Shown piece by piece: positions 26,856 through 35,061 of a DNA stretch of 64,000 bases (positions are counted from its first letter, which is position 1; every line of letters starts with the position of its first letter). The position numbers were made by a program, and so were the translations under genes. This DNA comes from an uncultured Eubacterium sp. Its GTDB lineage: Bacteria > Bacillota > Clostridia > Lachnospirales > Lachnospiraceae. The stretch is taken from the NCBI GenBank assembly GCA_934316845.1, contig CAKRDZ010000006.1, positions 37,350-101,349 on the forward strand, in the 5' to 3' direction. The notes beneath the pieces are model-generated. The model was given only the letters and a program-made list of their open reading frames with translations, ran no database searches and had not been told where the DNA came from.

Positions 26856-27664
26856 AGACAAGAAAAGAGATCCCGGACGAAGAAGTGAGAAAGATGGAAC
26901 TGGATATCTTTTCCCACATTGTAACAATCTGTGAGAAATATGAACTCCGCTATATCATTGATTATGGCACTCTGTTGGGGGCGGTTCGTCATGGTGGTTT
27001 CATTCCGTGGGATGATGATATCGATATCTCAATGCCGCGTCCGGATTACGAGACGTTTCAGCGGGTATTTTCGGATGAAATGACATCAGCTCCCCAATAC
27101 GAACTTCGCACCGGGATGAAAGGAAATATCGCAATTCCGTATATTCAAGTCGTACATACCGGTACGGTTACCGAGAAAAAAGGCAGACGTGAAAAGTATG
27201 CGCAGGCTGTCTGGGTGGATGTATTTCCTGTCGACGGTGCCGGATATACCAAAGAAGACCTCGAAAAAAATTACACGGAGTACTGGAAAAATATTGAAGA
27301 AACCAGAAAGATCTTTGGCAGATACAAACCCTATCCGAATCCGATGAAGCAGATCCGCCAGTTTTACGATCATCACATTCGTTCGTTGTGCCTGGAAAAA
27401 TATGTAAAACAAGCGGAAGAATGTATGAAAAAGTATGATTATGATGCCTGCGATCATATTTTTTGTTATGCCACTATTTATGGAACGAAAGAGAAAAACA
27501 GAAAAGAATATTATGAAGACCGGATTGATATGGAATTTGAGGGGATAACCTGTAAGGTACCGCGTGCCTATGATCGGAAACTGCGGGATATGTATGGGAA
27601 TTACCGCGAACTTCCGCCGGTGGAAAAGCGCAAAGGGCATGATTTTGTGCCGTATTACCGATAA
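26852..27664 (+). CDS. LicD-family phosphotransferase
   Basis: A 270-residue cytosolic protein with the LicD signature DYGTLLGAVRHGGFIPWDD followed by DIDIS, the nucleotidyltransferase-like metal site. LicD enzymes attach phosphocholine or related groups to surface glycans. The start overlaps the flippase stop (ATGA), tying it to glycan export. No choline uptake or licC gene is seen nearby, so the group transferred is unknown. Confidence 0.9.
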   Translation: MKTRKEIPDEEVRKMELDIFSHIVTICEKYELRYIIDYGTLLGAVRHGGFIPWDDDIDISMPRPDYETFQRVFSDEMTSAPQYELRTGMKGNIAIPYIQVVHTGTVTEKKGRREKYAQAVWVDVFPVDGAGYTKEDLEKNYTEYWKNIEETRKIFGRYKPYPNPMKQIRQFYDHHIRSLCLEKYVKQAEECMKKYDYDACDHIFCYATIYGTKEKNRKEYYEDRIDMEFEGITCKVPRAYDRKLRDMYGNYRELPPVEKRKGHDFVPYYR

Positions 27665-27683
27665 GACGGAGGAGAAATGATAG

Positions 27684-30359
27684 ATGGAAAAAGTACGAAC
27701 CTATAAGAGAATATTGGCGATGCTGCTTATGCCGGCGATGCTGCTTGGGATAGTAGTTCCGGTTATGCCGCAAGTTACGGCTTATGCCGAAGAGGCGAAT
27801 ACGGAAAGCCCTGTTGTTTTGGACGAAAACGGAGTACTTAAAATAGAAAGCATTGACACGGTTACGAAGGAAACACTGGAAAAAATTGACAAAGAGAAGA
27901 TCTGCCAGATTGAATTTGACAGCACGGTAAAAACGATAGACGACCATGTCTTTGAAAACTGTCATAATCTTACGGAGATAACGTGGGGCGGTGTGGAAAA
28001 GATTGGAAGTTATGCCTTTGCAGATTGTGAAAATCTTGACATGATGTCGTTGTCGTATAACGTAGCGGCGATAGAAGAAGGTGCTTTCCGGGGGTGCAGC
28101 AAGGTGGAATTTGTAGTCGTTCCACCACAGTTAAAAACTCTTGGAAACAATGCGTTTCCGTTAGCAGTTAATTTGTTTTGGCAGAAAAATACATTTCCTG
28201 AAATTCCCAGTGAGTTTTGGCGGGGAAGAACCGGAACGATGATGGTTTACGATACAAGCAAATGGCAGGATATCATAGACGAATTCGAAGATGAAAAGAT
28301 CACCTGGTCCACCTGGTCAGGCCGGTGGGGTGGACAAGGCTGTATGTTTGTTCAGAAACAAGGAGAAAATGGAGTTTCGGAGGGATATTATGTCAGTTTC
28401 AATGCAAGTGAAAGAGGAACGATATGTCGTTTGAAGCAGGGCCGGTTTTGTGTGGAAAAGGTGCATAATACAGAGGGAATAGAAGTGGATGATTTATGTT
28501 TTGATTTTCCAAATGGCTGGGATGCGGCGCAGGTAAAAACAATGACGTTAAAGAAGCAGGTTATTCCGAGTGGGGATGCCACGTTTTCCAATCTGACCCA
28601 ATTGGAAACGCTGGAGATTCAGGCAGAAAAAGTTACGATACCATCCAATGCATTTCAAAATCTGACGCATTTAACAAGCGTGAAGATCCCCGGTCGTGTT
28701 GAACTGCAGGAGGGATGTTTTTCCGGGTGTACCGCACTCTCTGAACTGGAGATCGGAACGTATATGGAAATTGGCAGCCGGGCATTTAAAGATTGTAAAT
28801 CTTTGTCAAATCTGCAGATTGCGTGTGCGGCAAAGATCATTGGAGAAGAAGCTTTTGCAGGATGTACCGGTCTTACCGGTGTAAAGATTACAAAGAGAGC
28901 AGAAAAAATTGGAAAGCGCGCCTTTTATCAATGTGAAAAACTGTCAGACGTTAGTTTTCCTATTTACACTACCCGGATTGAAAGGGAGGCTTTTGGAGAA
29001 TGCTCCAATATCAAAGAGGTAGTGCTTCCACAGCGCCTTACGTATTTGGGACTGGGAAATTTTGTAAATACAGATATTTATTGGCCTCGCACCCAGGTAA
29101 AATTACAGACTCCGGGGGAGGAAGAACTTTCATTTTTTGAACAGGCGGCGGGAACAATGTATATTCCGTCAGGCGATACATTCTGGCAGACCAGGAAAGA
29201 GACGTATCCATCGTTAAACTGGCAGTCATGGGAGGCACCGACGGAAGAACCGGGGATAGAAAGGCATTATTATCTGTCCGAACAGCTGGCATTTACAGAG
29301 GAGGAGAATAATGTTAAGATCCGTGCCTGCGTGGATGAAGAGGGTGTGCCATGCACAAAATTGTGTTTCACAAGAAAATATCAAAGAGTGGCGTTTTATA
29401 TGCCGGATGGCATTTATTTAGGCGACTATGACAAAGTGTCGATCAAAGCGAGAGTAGCGGGACAGCTGATGTTTGATGTGAGAGATGAGGATCTGCTTGT
29501 CAGGGATGGTTTTTCCAATATGGATAACCAGCCGGTAGTCAATTGTACGTACCCTTTTTTCGAGGCAAATGATACACAGGGCGAGAACCTGACATATGGT
29601 ACGGAAGAAGTTGAACTTTTGGACTACAATGGACTGGAAGCAAAATATATGACAATTGGAAATAATTACAGTCCAACGGAGTCGGAAAAGCCATATGAAT
29701 TTTATATTTATTCGGTTACGTTTCAGTCCAAGTCGGAGGCAGCAGGAACTATCGTTTTTGAAAGCAAAATGCCGGATGATGTAAAGTTAGAGACGCCGAA
29801 CCCGACGCAGACGCCGGAAGCAAGTGTAGTCCCAGTAAAAACTCCGGAACCAACACAGACACCGGAAGCCAGTGCAGCGCCAGTGGAAACTCCGAATCTA
29901 ACACAGACACCGGAAGCCAGTGCAGCGCCGGTGAAAACTCCGGAACCGGTGCAGACACCGGAAGCCAGTGCAGCGCCAGTGAAATCACCAAAACCGGTGG
30001 AAAGCATACAGCCCTCTGCACCACCATCGAAAAAGACCGGCACAGGTTCACGCACAAAGAAAAAGAGCGGTCGTCCGGTTATTTCCATACAAAAAAAGGG
30101 CGGTAAAAAACATCGATATATACAGATTACGGTAAAGTCATCCGTAGGCAGTTATTTTGATCTGTATATGAAGAAAAAGAACAAAAAGTATGTTCATATC
30201 CGTTTGAAAAAGACGCCGCTGAAAAATGGAAGGCGGGTAGTAAAACTTGCCTATTCTCAAAAGGGTTACACGCTGTGGTTTAAAGTGCGGACCTATGACA
30301 AGATCAATGGGAAAAAGAAATACCGCGCATACAGCGGACAAAAGAAGATAAGATTATAA
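27684..30359 (+). CDS. secreted BspA-like leucine-rich-repeat protein
   Basis: An 891-residue exported protein. Residues 1-36 form a signal peptide (basic start, hydrophobic core, likely cleavage after AYA). Two groups of LRR_5/BspA repeats follow (about 75-170 and 295-470; patterns such as IGSRAFKDCKSLSNL and IGEEAFAGCTGL), then a beta-rich domain, five 16-residue Pro/Thr repeats, and a ~95-residue Lys-rich C-terminal domain. No LPxTG motif is seen; the basic tail may bind wall polymers. BspA-like proteins mediate surface binding. It is the last gene of the ABC/flippase/LicD run. Confidence 0.85.
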   Translation: MEKVRTYKRILAMLLMPAMLLGIVVPVMPQVTAYAEEANTESPVVLDENGVLKIESIDTVTKETLEKIDKEKICQIEFDSTVKTIDDHVFENCHNLTEITWGGVEKIGSYAFADCENLDMMSLSYNVAAIEEGAFRGCSKVEFVVVPPQLKTLGNNAFPLAVNLFWQKNTFPEIPSEFWRGRTGTMMVYDTSKWQDIIDEFEDEKITWSTWSGRWGGQGCMFVQKQGENGVSEGYYVSFNASERGTICRLKQGRFCVEKVHNTEGIEVDDLCFDFPNGWDAAQVKTMTLKKQVIPSGDATFSNLTQLETLEIQAEKVTIPSNAFQNLTHLTSVKIPGRVELQEGCFSGCTALSELEIGTYMEIGSRAFKDCKSLSNLQIACAAKIIGEEAFAGCTGLTGVKITKRAEKIGKRAFYQCEKLSDVSFPIYTTRIEREAFGECSNIKEVVLPQRLTYLGLGNFVNTDIYWPRTQVKLQTPGEEELSFFEQAAGTMYIPSGDTFWQTRKETYPSLNWQSWEAPTEEPGIERHYYLSEQLAFTEEENNVKIRACVDEEGVPCTKLCFTRKYQRVAFYMPDGIYLGDYDKVSIKARVAGQLMFDVRDEDLLVRDGFSNMDNQPVVNCTYPFFEANDTQGENLTYGTEEVELLDYNGLEAKYMTIGNNYSPTESEKPYEFYIYSVTFQSKSEAAGTIVFESKMPDDVKLETPNPTQTPEASVVPVKTPEPTQTPEASAAPVETPNLTQTPEASAAPVKTPEPVQTPEASAAPVKSPKPVESIQPSAPPSKKTGTGSRTKKKSGRPVISIQKKGGKKHRYIQITVKSSVGSYFDLYMKKKNKKYVHIRLKKTPLKNGRRVVKLAYSQKGYTLWFKVRTYDKINGKKKYRAYSGQKKIRL
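29787..30026 (+). repeat. five 48-bp tandem repeats inside the LRR gene
   Basis: Units start at 29787, 29835, 29883, 29931 and 29979, each coding 16 residues close to VKTPEPTQTPEASAAP; the first and last are most divergent. They form an extended Pro/Thr spacer between the LRR part and the basic C-terminus, and could change in number by slippage. Confidence 0.92.
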
Positions 30360-30364
30360 AACAA

Positions 30365-30417
30365 TGCTTGTATTCATAAATATAGAAACCTATATCAATG
30401 AATACAAGCATCTTTTT
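30365..30417 (+). terminator. bidirectional terminator between convergent genes
   Basis: TGCTTGTATTCAT (30365-30377) pairs perfectly with ATGAATACAAGCA (30398-30410); an inner TATAG/TATA stem shortens the loop. TTTTT follows at 30413-30417 and, on the other strand, TTTT precedes. It serves both the LRR gene and the DUF2156 gene, whose stop lies at its edge. Confidence 0.88.
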
Positions 30418-31324
30418 ACCGTTTTTCTTGAATATAGTATTTTTCTTCCAGACGGATCGGTTTGTAGGACAATTTTGCCTGACGCAGGTTGTCCTGCCCC
30501 AGGTCGTCTTCGCGGTTTACATAAACTGCATCCGGGAACTCATGGATCAAAAACTGCTGGTTGATATAATTGTACAATCCCTTGATCTCCGGTTCAGCCT
30601 TTTCAATATGAATAAACGCACACTGGATCGAAGGGCAGTAGCTTCCGATGGTGTAGGCAACGATTTTTCCATCCATGCGGATGCCACCCATCGCGCAGTC
30701 AATGCTTTTGCAGTTGCCGAGCAGCCGGTAGACGCCTTCCTCCTCATCGTCAATGCAGTTGAAGCGGTCGTAGTGGCGGCGTTCATCGAGCCATTTTTCA
30801 TGAAATTCCTTCACTTCTTCAATATCTCCACAGCTGAGTGTCTCATAGACGAAACGGCCTTCGTATTCGCGGAGAAATGAATTGACTAAATTCTTTTTCT
30901 TATGCATGGCGCGGCCGCTCAGTGTTTTCAGTTTTTCTGCCTCATAGATATAATCAAAACTGTCACGTTCGGAAGTCCAGGTATAAGCAGTAAGCAAGCC
31001 TGCCTGTTCCCATACATTTTTTGTCAGATCGTCCACCAGATAGATATCGAGAGGGGCATTCCATTCATCGTGAAACTGCGTTTCCATGCGTCGGAATGCT
31101 TCCGGCAGATCATCCACGGAACAAAGAGGACAGAATGCCTTTTTTTCGCCCTGATATTCAAAAAAGAGATACAGCGCGATATCATCGGTGGCAAACATGG
31201 TATGATAATAACTTTCCCATAAAAACTGATTGAGAAAATGCCCCTCACTCATAAAGCAAGGGCGCAGTTTCTCATAAGATTCAAATGTTTTCTGGACAAA
31301 AGGACTAATCGGTCGTAAAATCAT
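30416..31324 (-). CDS. DUF2156 (phosphatidylglycerol lysyltransferase C-terminal domain-like) protein
   Basis: A 302-residue soluble protein with a double GNAT-like layout: KKKNLVNSFLREYEGRF in the centre, RFNCIDDEEEGVYRLL, an IRMDGKIVAYTIGSY strand and a C-terminal NYINQQF...YVNREDDLGQDNLR motif. This matches DUF2156, the catalytic domain of MprF-type aminoacyl transferases, but without the membrane flippase part. Acceptor unknown. It follows typA by 30 bases on the minus strand and may be co-transcribed with it. Confidence 0.82.
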   Translation of the reverse strand: MILRPISPFVQKTFESYEKLRPCFMSEGHFLNQFLWESYYHTMFATDDIALYLFFEYQGEKKAFCPLCSVDDLPEAFRRMETQFHDEWNAPLDIYLVDDLTKNVWEQAGLLTAYTWTSERDSFDYIYEAEKLKTLSGRAMHKKKNLVNSFLREYEGRFVYETLSCGDIEEVKEFHEKWLDERRHYDRFNCIDDEEEGVYRLLGNCKSIDCAMGGIRMDGKIVAYTIGSYCPSIQCAFIHIEKAEPEIKGLYNYINQQFLIHEFPDAVYVNREDDLGQDNLRQAKLSYKPIRLEEKYYIQEKR

Positions 31325-31354
31325 TCGAAAGTCTCCATTCCTATAGATAATATA

Positions 31355-33193
31355 TTAGTTGTTTTTGTTGTTACGGCTAGCACGATAACGGGCAGTACCA
31401 TCCAGTATTTTCTTGCGGATACGAAGATTTTCCGGTGTGACTTCCAGAAGTTCGTCGGTATCGATAAATTCGATGGCTTCTTCCAGACTCAGTTCCTTTT
31501 TCGGAGACAGGCGGAGAGCATCGTCAGAACCGGAAGCACGGGTATTGGTAAGCTGTTTTTTCTTGCAGACATTTACTTCGATGTCGTCGGTCTTTCCATT
31601 TTGTCCTACGACCATTCCACCGTAAACTTTTTCGCCGGGACCGACGAAGAGAGTACCGCGTTCCTGTGCATTGAAAAGTCCATACGTAACCGTTTCGCCG
31701 GATTCGTAGGCGATCAGGGAACCCTGCTTACGGTAAGCGATATCTCCTTTGTAATCGCCGTAGCCGTAAAATTCGGTATTGAGGACACCATTTCCCTTGG
31801 TATCGGTCATAAATTCGCCACGATAACCGATCAGTCCGCGGGCAGGAATCAAAAATTCCAGACGCGTCGTACCGGCATTGAGAGGACTCATGCCCTGCAG
31901 CTCGCCTTTACGCTGGCTGAGTTTGTCGATGACCGTTCCGGTAAATTCATCCGGTACATCGACATAAGCACGTTCCATTGGTTCTAGTTTTTTCCCGGAT
32001 TCGTCGGTTTTATACAAAACTTCCGGTTTGCTGACCGCAAATTCATATCCTTCGCGGCGCATATTTTCAATCAATACGGAAAGATGCAGTTCACCACGGC
32101 CGGAAACTTTATACGCCTCAGTCGTCTCGGTGTCTTCCACACGAAGGCTGACATCGGTATTGAGCATTTTATATAAGCGGTCACGCAAATGACGGGAAGT
32201 GACATATTTTCCTTCCTGACCGGCAAGCGGGCTGTCATTTACGATAAAGTCCATCGAAATCGTAGGTTCGGAAATTCTCTGGAATGGAATCGGCTTTGGA
32301 TTTTCCGGAGAACACAGTGTATCACCGATGTGAATATCCGAAATACCGGAGATCGCTACAATGGAACCGATGCCGGCTTCTTCTACTTCAACACGGTTCA
32401 AGCCTTCAAATTCATACAATTTACTGATTTTTACCTTGTTGTTTTTCTCCGGATCGTGCGCATTTACGATTACAACATCCTGATTGACGCGCACGGAACC
32501 GTTGTCCACTTTTCCGACGCCGATACGGCCGACATATTCATTGTAATCAATCGTACTGATAAGAACCTGTGTGTCGGCTTCCGGATCTCCGGTCGGAGCC
32601 GGAATATAATTTACAATCGCATCAAACAGAGGTTTCATATCGGTTCCCGGTTCTTCATAGGAAGTGGAAGCGATTCCCTCTTTGGCAGAAGCGAAGATAA
32701 ATGGGCAGTCGAGCTGTTCTTCATTGGCATCGAGATCGATAAAAAGTTCGAGAATCTCATCGACAACTTCTGCCGGACGCGCTTCCGGACGGTCGATCTT
32801 ATTGACACAGACAACGACAGGAAGACTGAGTTCCAGCGCTTTTTTCAATACAAATTTTGTTTGCGGCATCGCTCCTTCAAAGGCATCGACAACAAGGACA
32901 ACACCATTTACCATTTTGAGGACACGTTCTACTTCACCGCCAAAATCGGCATGTCCCGGAGTATCAATAATATTTATTTTAATATCATTATAATGAATGG
33001 CTGTATTTTTAGAAAGGATGGTAATACCACGTTCTCTTTCAATATCGTTGGAGTCCATCACACGTTCCGCAACTTCCTGATTTTTCCGGAAGACTCCGCT
33101 TTGTTTGAGCAATTCGTCCACAATCGTCGTTTTTCCATGATCGACATGGGCAATGATCGCAATATTTCTTATATCATCTCTTGATTTTACCAT
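31355..33193 (-). CDS. typA: translational GTPase TypA/BipA
   Basis: A 612-residue ribosome-binding GTPase. GTPase motifs: AHVDHGKTT (G1), DTPGHADFGGEVERV (G3), NKIDRPEARP (G4), followed by EF-G-like domains II, III and V and the TypA-specific C-terminus. Length fits the family. Role: ribosome assembly and stress adaptation. Its promoter lies at 33242-33270 on the minus strand. Confidence 0.95.
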   Translation of the reverse strand: MVKSRDDIRNIAIIAHVDHGKTTIVDELLKQSGVFRKNQEVAERVMDSNDIERERGITILSKNTAIHYNDIKINIIDTPGHADFGGEVERVLKMVNGVVLVVDAFEGAMPQTKFVLKKALELSLPVVVCVNKIDRPEARPAEVVDEILELFIDLDANEEQLDCPFIFASAKEGIASTSYEEPGTDMKPLFDAIVNYIPAPTGDPEADTQVLISTIDYNEYVGRIGVGKVDNGSVRVNQDVVIVNAHDPEKNNKVKISKLYEFEGLNRVEVEEAGIGSIVAISGISDIHIGDTLCSPENPKPIPFQRISEPTISMDFIVNDSPLAGQEGKYVTSRHLRDRLYKMLNTDVSLRVEDTETTEAYKVSGRGELHLSVLIENMRREGYEFAVSKPEVLYKTDESGKKLEPMERAYVDVPDEFTGTVIDKLSQRKGELQGMSPLNAGTTRLEFLIPARGLIGYRGEFMTDTKGNGVLNTEFYGYGDYKGDIAYRKQGSLIAYESGETVTYGLFNAQERGTLFVGPGEKVYGGMVVGQNGKTDDIEVNVCKKKQLTNTRASGSDDALRLSPKKELSLEEAIEFIDTDELLEVTPENLRIRKKILDGTARYRASRNNKNN

Positions 33194-33241
33194 TTTTTTA
33201 ATCGTCCTTTCGTATGATTATTTTAAAAAACTCTGTTCTCT

Positions 33242-33270
33242 ATCATAGCACAGAAAAATAAATATGGCAA
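33242..33270 (-). promoter_or_regulatory. promoter of typA
   Basis: Read on the minus strand: TTGCCA (33270-33265), 17 bases, then TATGAT (33247-33242) preceded by TGC, an extended -10. It is about 50 bases before the typA ATG. Confidence 0.8.
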
Positions 33271-33316
33271 ATCGAAAGTTTTTGTTCTAAAAAGAAAATT
33301 TTGTGCATATAGTATA

Positions 33317-33393
33317 TGGTAAAGAAAAAAAGTCTGTGTTATAATATTAGGGTGCGTTGGTATGCACGCAGGTCATCGGGTTTCACATGATGA
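33317..33393 (+). promoter_or_regulatory. promoter and structured leader of the ssb-like gene
   Basis: TATAAT at 33340-33345 within GTGTTATAAT, weak -35 TGGTAA at 33317. The expected transcript starts with hairpin GTGCGT-TGGT-ATGCAC (33352-33367), followed at once by GCAGGTCATC and a second hairpin TCATC/GATGA (33373-33393). The same order, with the same decamer, occurs upstream of ychF at 54728-54769. Confidence 0.6.
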
Positions 33394-33432
33394 TATACAA
33401 TTGCACAGGTAAATAAACAAAGGGGGTCATAT

Positions 33433-34137
33433 ATGATGACAGATAAGGTGCTAGGAAACAATCAGGTAAATGTTTATGGTGAGGTGATCAGCGATTTCAC
33501 TTTCAGCCATGAAGTGTATGGAGAGGGGTTCTATACTCTTCAATTGTCGGTGCGGCGTCTAAGTAATGTATTCGATACGATTCCGCTTATGGTGTCCGAA
33601 CGTTTGATCGATGTCAAACAGGATTACCGCGGAAAATTTATCGAAGCATCCGGGCAGTTTCGTTCCTACAATCGTCACGAAGAGAATCACAACCGTCTGG
33701 TTCTTTCGATGTTTGTTCGTGACATTCGTGTGGACGATGAGCCGGGAGAATGTGAAAAACCAAATCACATTTTCTTGGACGGATATATCTGCAAACTGCC
33801 GGTATACCGCAAGACACCATTGGGACGAGAGATTGCAGATGTTTTGCTTGCAGTAAACCGTCCATATGGAAAATCCGATTACATCCCTTGTATCTGCTGG
33901 GGACGTAATGCACGTTTTGCCGATGGTTTTCAAGTAGGAGATCACATTCAGCTATGGGGAAGAATCCAGAGCCGTGAGTATCAAAAACGAATTGGAGAGG
34001 AAGACTTCGAGACAAGAACTGCTTACGAGATATCCGTCAGCAAACTGGAACGGATGGATCCGATGTCAGCGATTGTGGCAGCATCCGAAGAACCCGGATC
34101 CGACGAATCTGATATTTATGGCATGGAAGACGAGTAG
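33433..34137 (+). CDS. single-stranded DNA-binding protein-like (OB-fold)
   Basis: A 234-residue soluble protein with two OB-fold-like halves. The first (about 8-105) begins NNQVNVYGEVISDF; the second (about 112-200) has HIFLDGYICKLPVYRKTPLGREIADVLLAVNR, close to SSB strand-1/2 signatures, then CICWGRNA and a final acidic end (SDIYGMEDE) recalling SSB tails. It is longer than canonical SSB (~150-170) and lies away from rpsF/rpsR, so it is probably an accessory SSB. Start ATG at 33433; a second ATG follows directly. Confidence 0.75.
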   Translation: MMTDKVLGNNQVNVYGEVISDFTFSHEVYGEGFYTLQLSVRRLSNVFDTIPLMVSERLIDVKQDYRGKFIEASGQFRSYNRHEENHNRLVLSMFVRDIRVDDEPGECEKPNHIFLDGYICKLPVYRKTPLGREIADVLLAVNRPYGKSDYIPCICWGRNARFADGFQVGDHIQLWGRIQSREYQKRIGEEDFETRTAYEISVSKLERMDPMSAIVAASEEPGSDESDIYGMEDE

Positions 34138-34253
34138 GGGATCGTGAAAAATTTGCTTGCCATTTCTTAAATTTTGTGGTAAATTATTTCTCATAAATGA
34201 GCGAGTGTTGTCAAATTTGTGTCAATACGAACCAAAGAGAGGTGTTTATAACA

Positions 34254-34730
34254 ATGGAATCAGGGATTATACAAGCCTTTTATGGAACAGGTAAGGGAAA
34301 AACATCAGCTGCTGTAGGGCAGGCACTTAGAGAACTGCAGCACGGACAGCGGATTACGATGATACAATTTCTGAAGGGAAAGGTTGCCGACGAGTTTCAG
34401 GTTTTAGACCGGCTTGAACCAGATGTACAGATTTTCCGGTTTGATAAAAGCGATGTGAATTACTGCGACTTATCAGACAGCGAAAAAGAAGAAGAAAAAG
34501 CAAATATACTAAATGGGTTTAATTTCTCAAAAAAAGTTCTTGAAACCGGAGAAAGCGATGTTATCATTCTGGATGAATTACTGGGATTGATCGATCTTGG
34601 AATTTTGACAGAGGATGACGTGGAAGACTTACTCCGCATTCAGGGGGATTATCGTAAACTCATTATCACCGGCACCAAACTGCCGGAACAGATCCGAGCC
34701 TACGTAGATGAAGTTTCAGAAATTCTGTAA
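34254..34730 (+). CDS. cob(I)yrinic acid a,c-diamide adenosyltransferase (CobO/BtuR type)
   Basis: A 158-residue P-loop protein: YGTGKGKTSAAVGQALR near the N-terminus, QFLKGK, and the Walker B-like VIILDELLGLIDLG. This is the CobA/CobO/BtuR ATP:corrinoid adenosyltransferase family, transferring adenosyl to cobalt. Slightly shorter than typical (170-200). The ATG at 34254 has GAGAGGTG upstream; an in-frame ATG at 34197 has no site. No other cobalamin gene is near. A strong terminator follows at 34770. Confidence 0.88.
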   Translation: MESGIIQAFYGTGKGKTSAAVGQALRELQHGQRITMIQFLKGKVADEFQVLDRLEPDVQIFRFDKSDVNYCDLSDSEKEEEKANILNGFNFSKKVLETGESDVIILDELLGLIDLGILTEDDVEDLLRIQGDYRKLIITGTKLPEQIRAYVDEVSEIL

Positions 34731-34769
34731 AACAACATCTATGTGATTCGTACATAGCAGAAAAGAAAA

Positions 34770-34809
34770 GACTTTCAACTGTTTGAAAGACAGTTGAAAG
34801 TCTTTTTTT
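34770..34809 (+). terminator. Rho-independent terminator after the adenosyltransferase gene
   Basis: A 13-bp perfect stem, GACTTTCAACTGT (34770-34782) with its complement at 34790-34802, 7-base loop, then seven T (34803-34809). An A-rich tract before it could make it act in both directions. Confidence 0.95.
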
Positions 34810-34870
34810 GTTTTCGGTAGTTTTTAAATCACAGAAAATAATTTTAAAGTAATTTTTTAATTAAGAAATG

Positions 34871-34926
34871 ACACCCTTGCCTTTCTTCTAAGCGCGAGCG
34901 GTCCCGAAAGAGAAAGGCAAGGGTGT
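34871..34926 (+). other. hairpin element sharing a conserved loop with 13408-13544
   Basis: A perfect 16-bp stem joins 34871-34886 to 34911-34926 around a 24-base loop. The string 34883-34908 equals 13496-13521 at 24 of 26 positions; the two changes turn a GAAA tetraloop into GCGA, both GNRA. The stem sequence is unrelated to that of the other element. No long T-run follows. The rest of the 34810-35061 gap is AT-rich and holds only a weak promoter. Confidence 0.7.
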
Positions 34927-34975
34927 TATTCTATAATAAAAAATCACAATAAACCCATTTTTTTCTGATTTCCTA

Positions 34976-35003
34976 TTTACTTTTTCTGAAATTTCTGTAA
35001 AAT
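34976..35003 (+). promoter_or_regulatory. possible promoter of carB
   Basis: TTTACT (34976-34981), 16 bases, TAAAAT (34998-35003), 58 bases before the GTG start. Both boxes are weak matches. A short GCCG/CGGC hairpin (35027-35038) lies just before the ribosome site. Confidence 0.4.
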
Positions 35004-35061
35004 AGAAAGGAATAGAGAAAATTAGAGAGTGCCGTATGCGGCTTCGGAATGGAGGACAAAA

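Noticed and set aside
32189..33184. 331-codon open frame antisense to typA
   Set aside because: Shadow of a strongly conserved GTPase gene; no ribosome site or domain.
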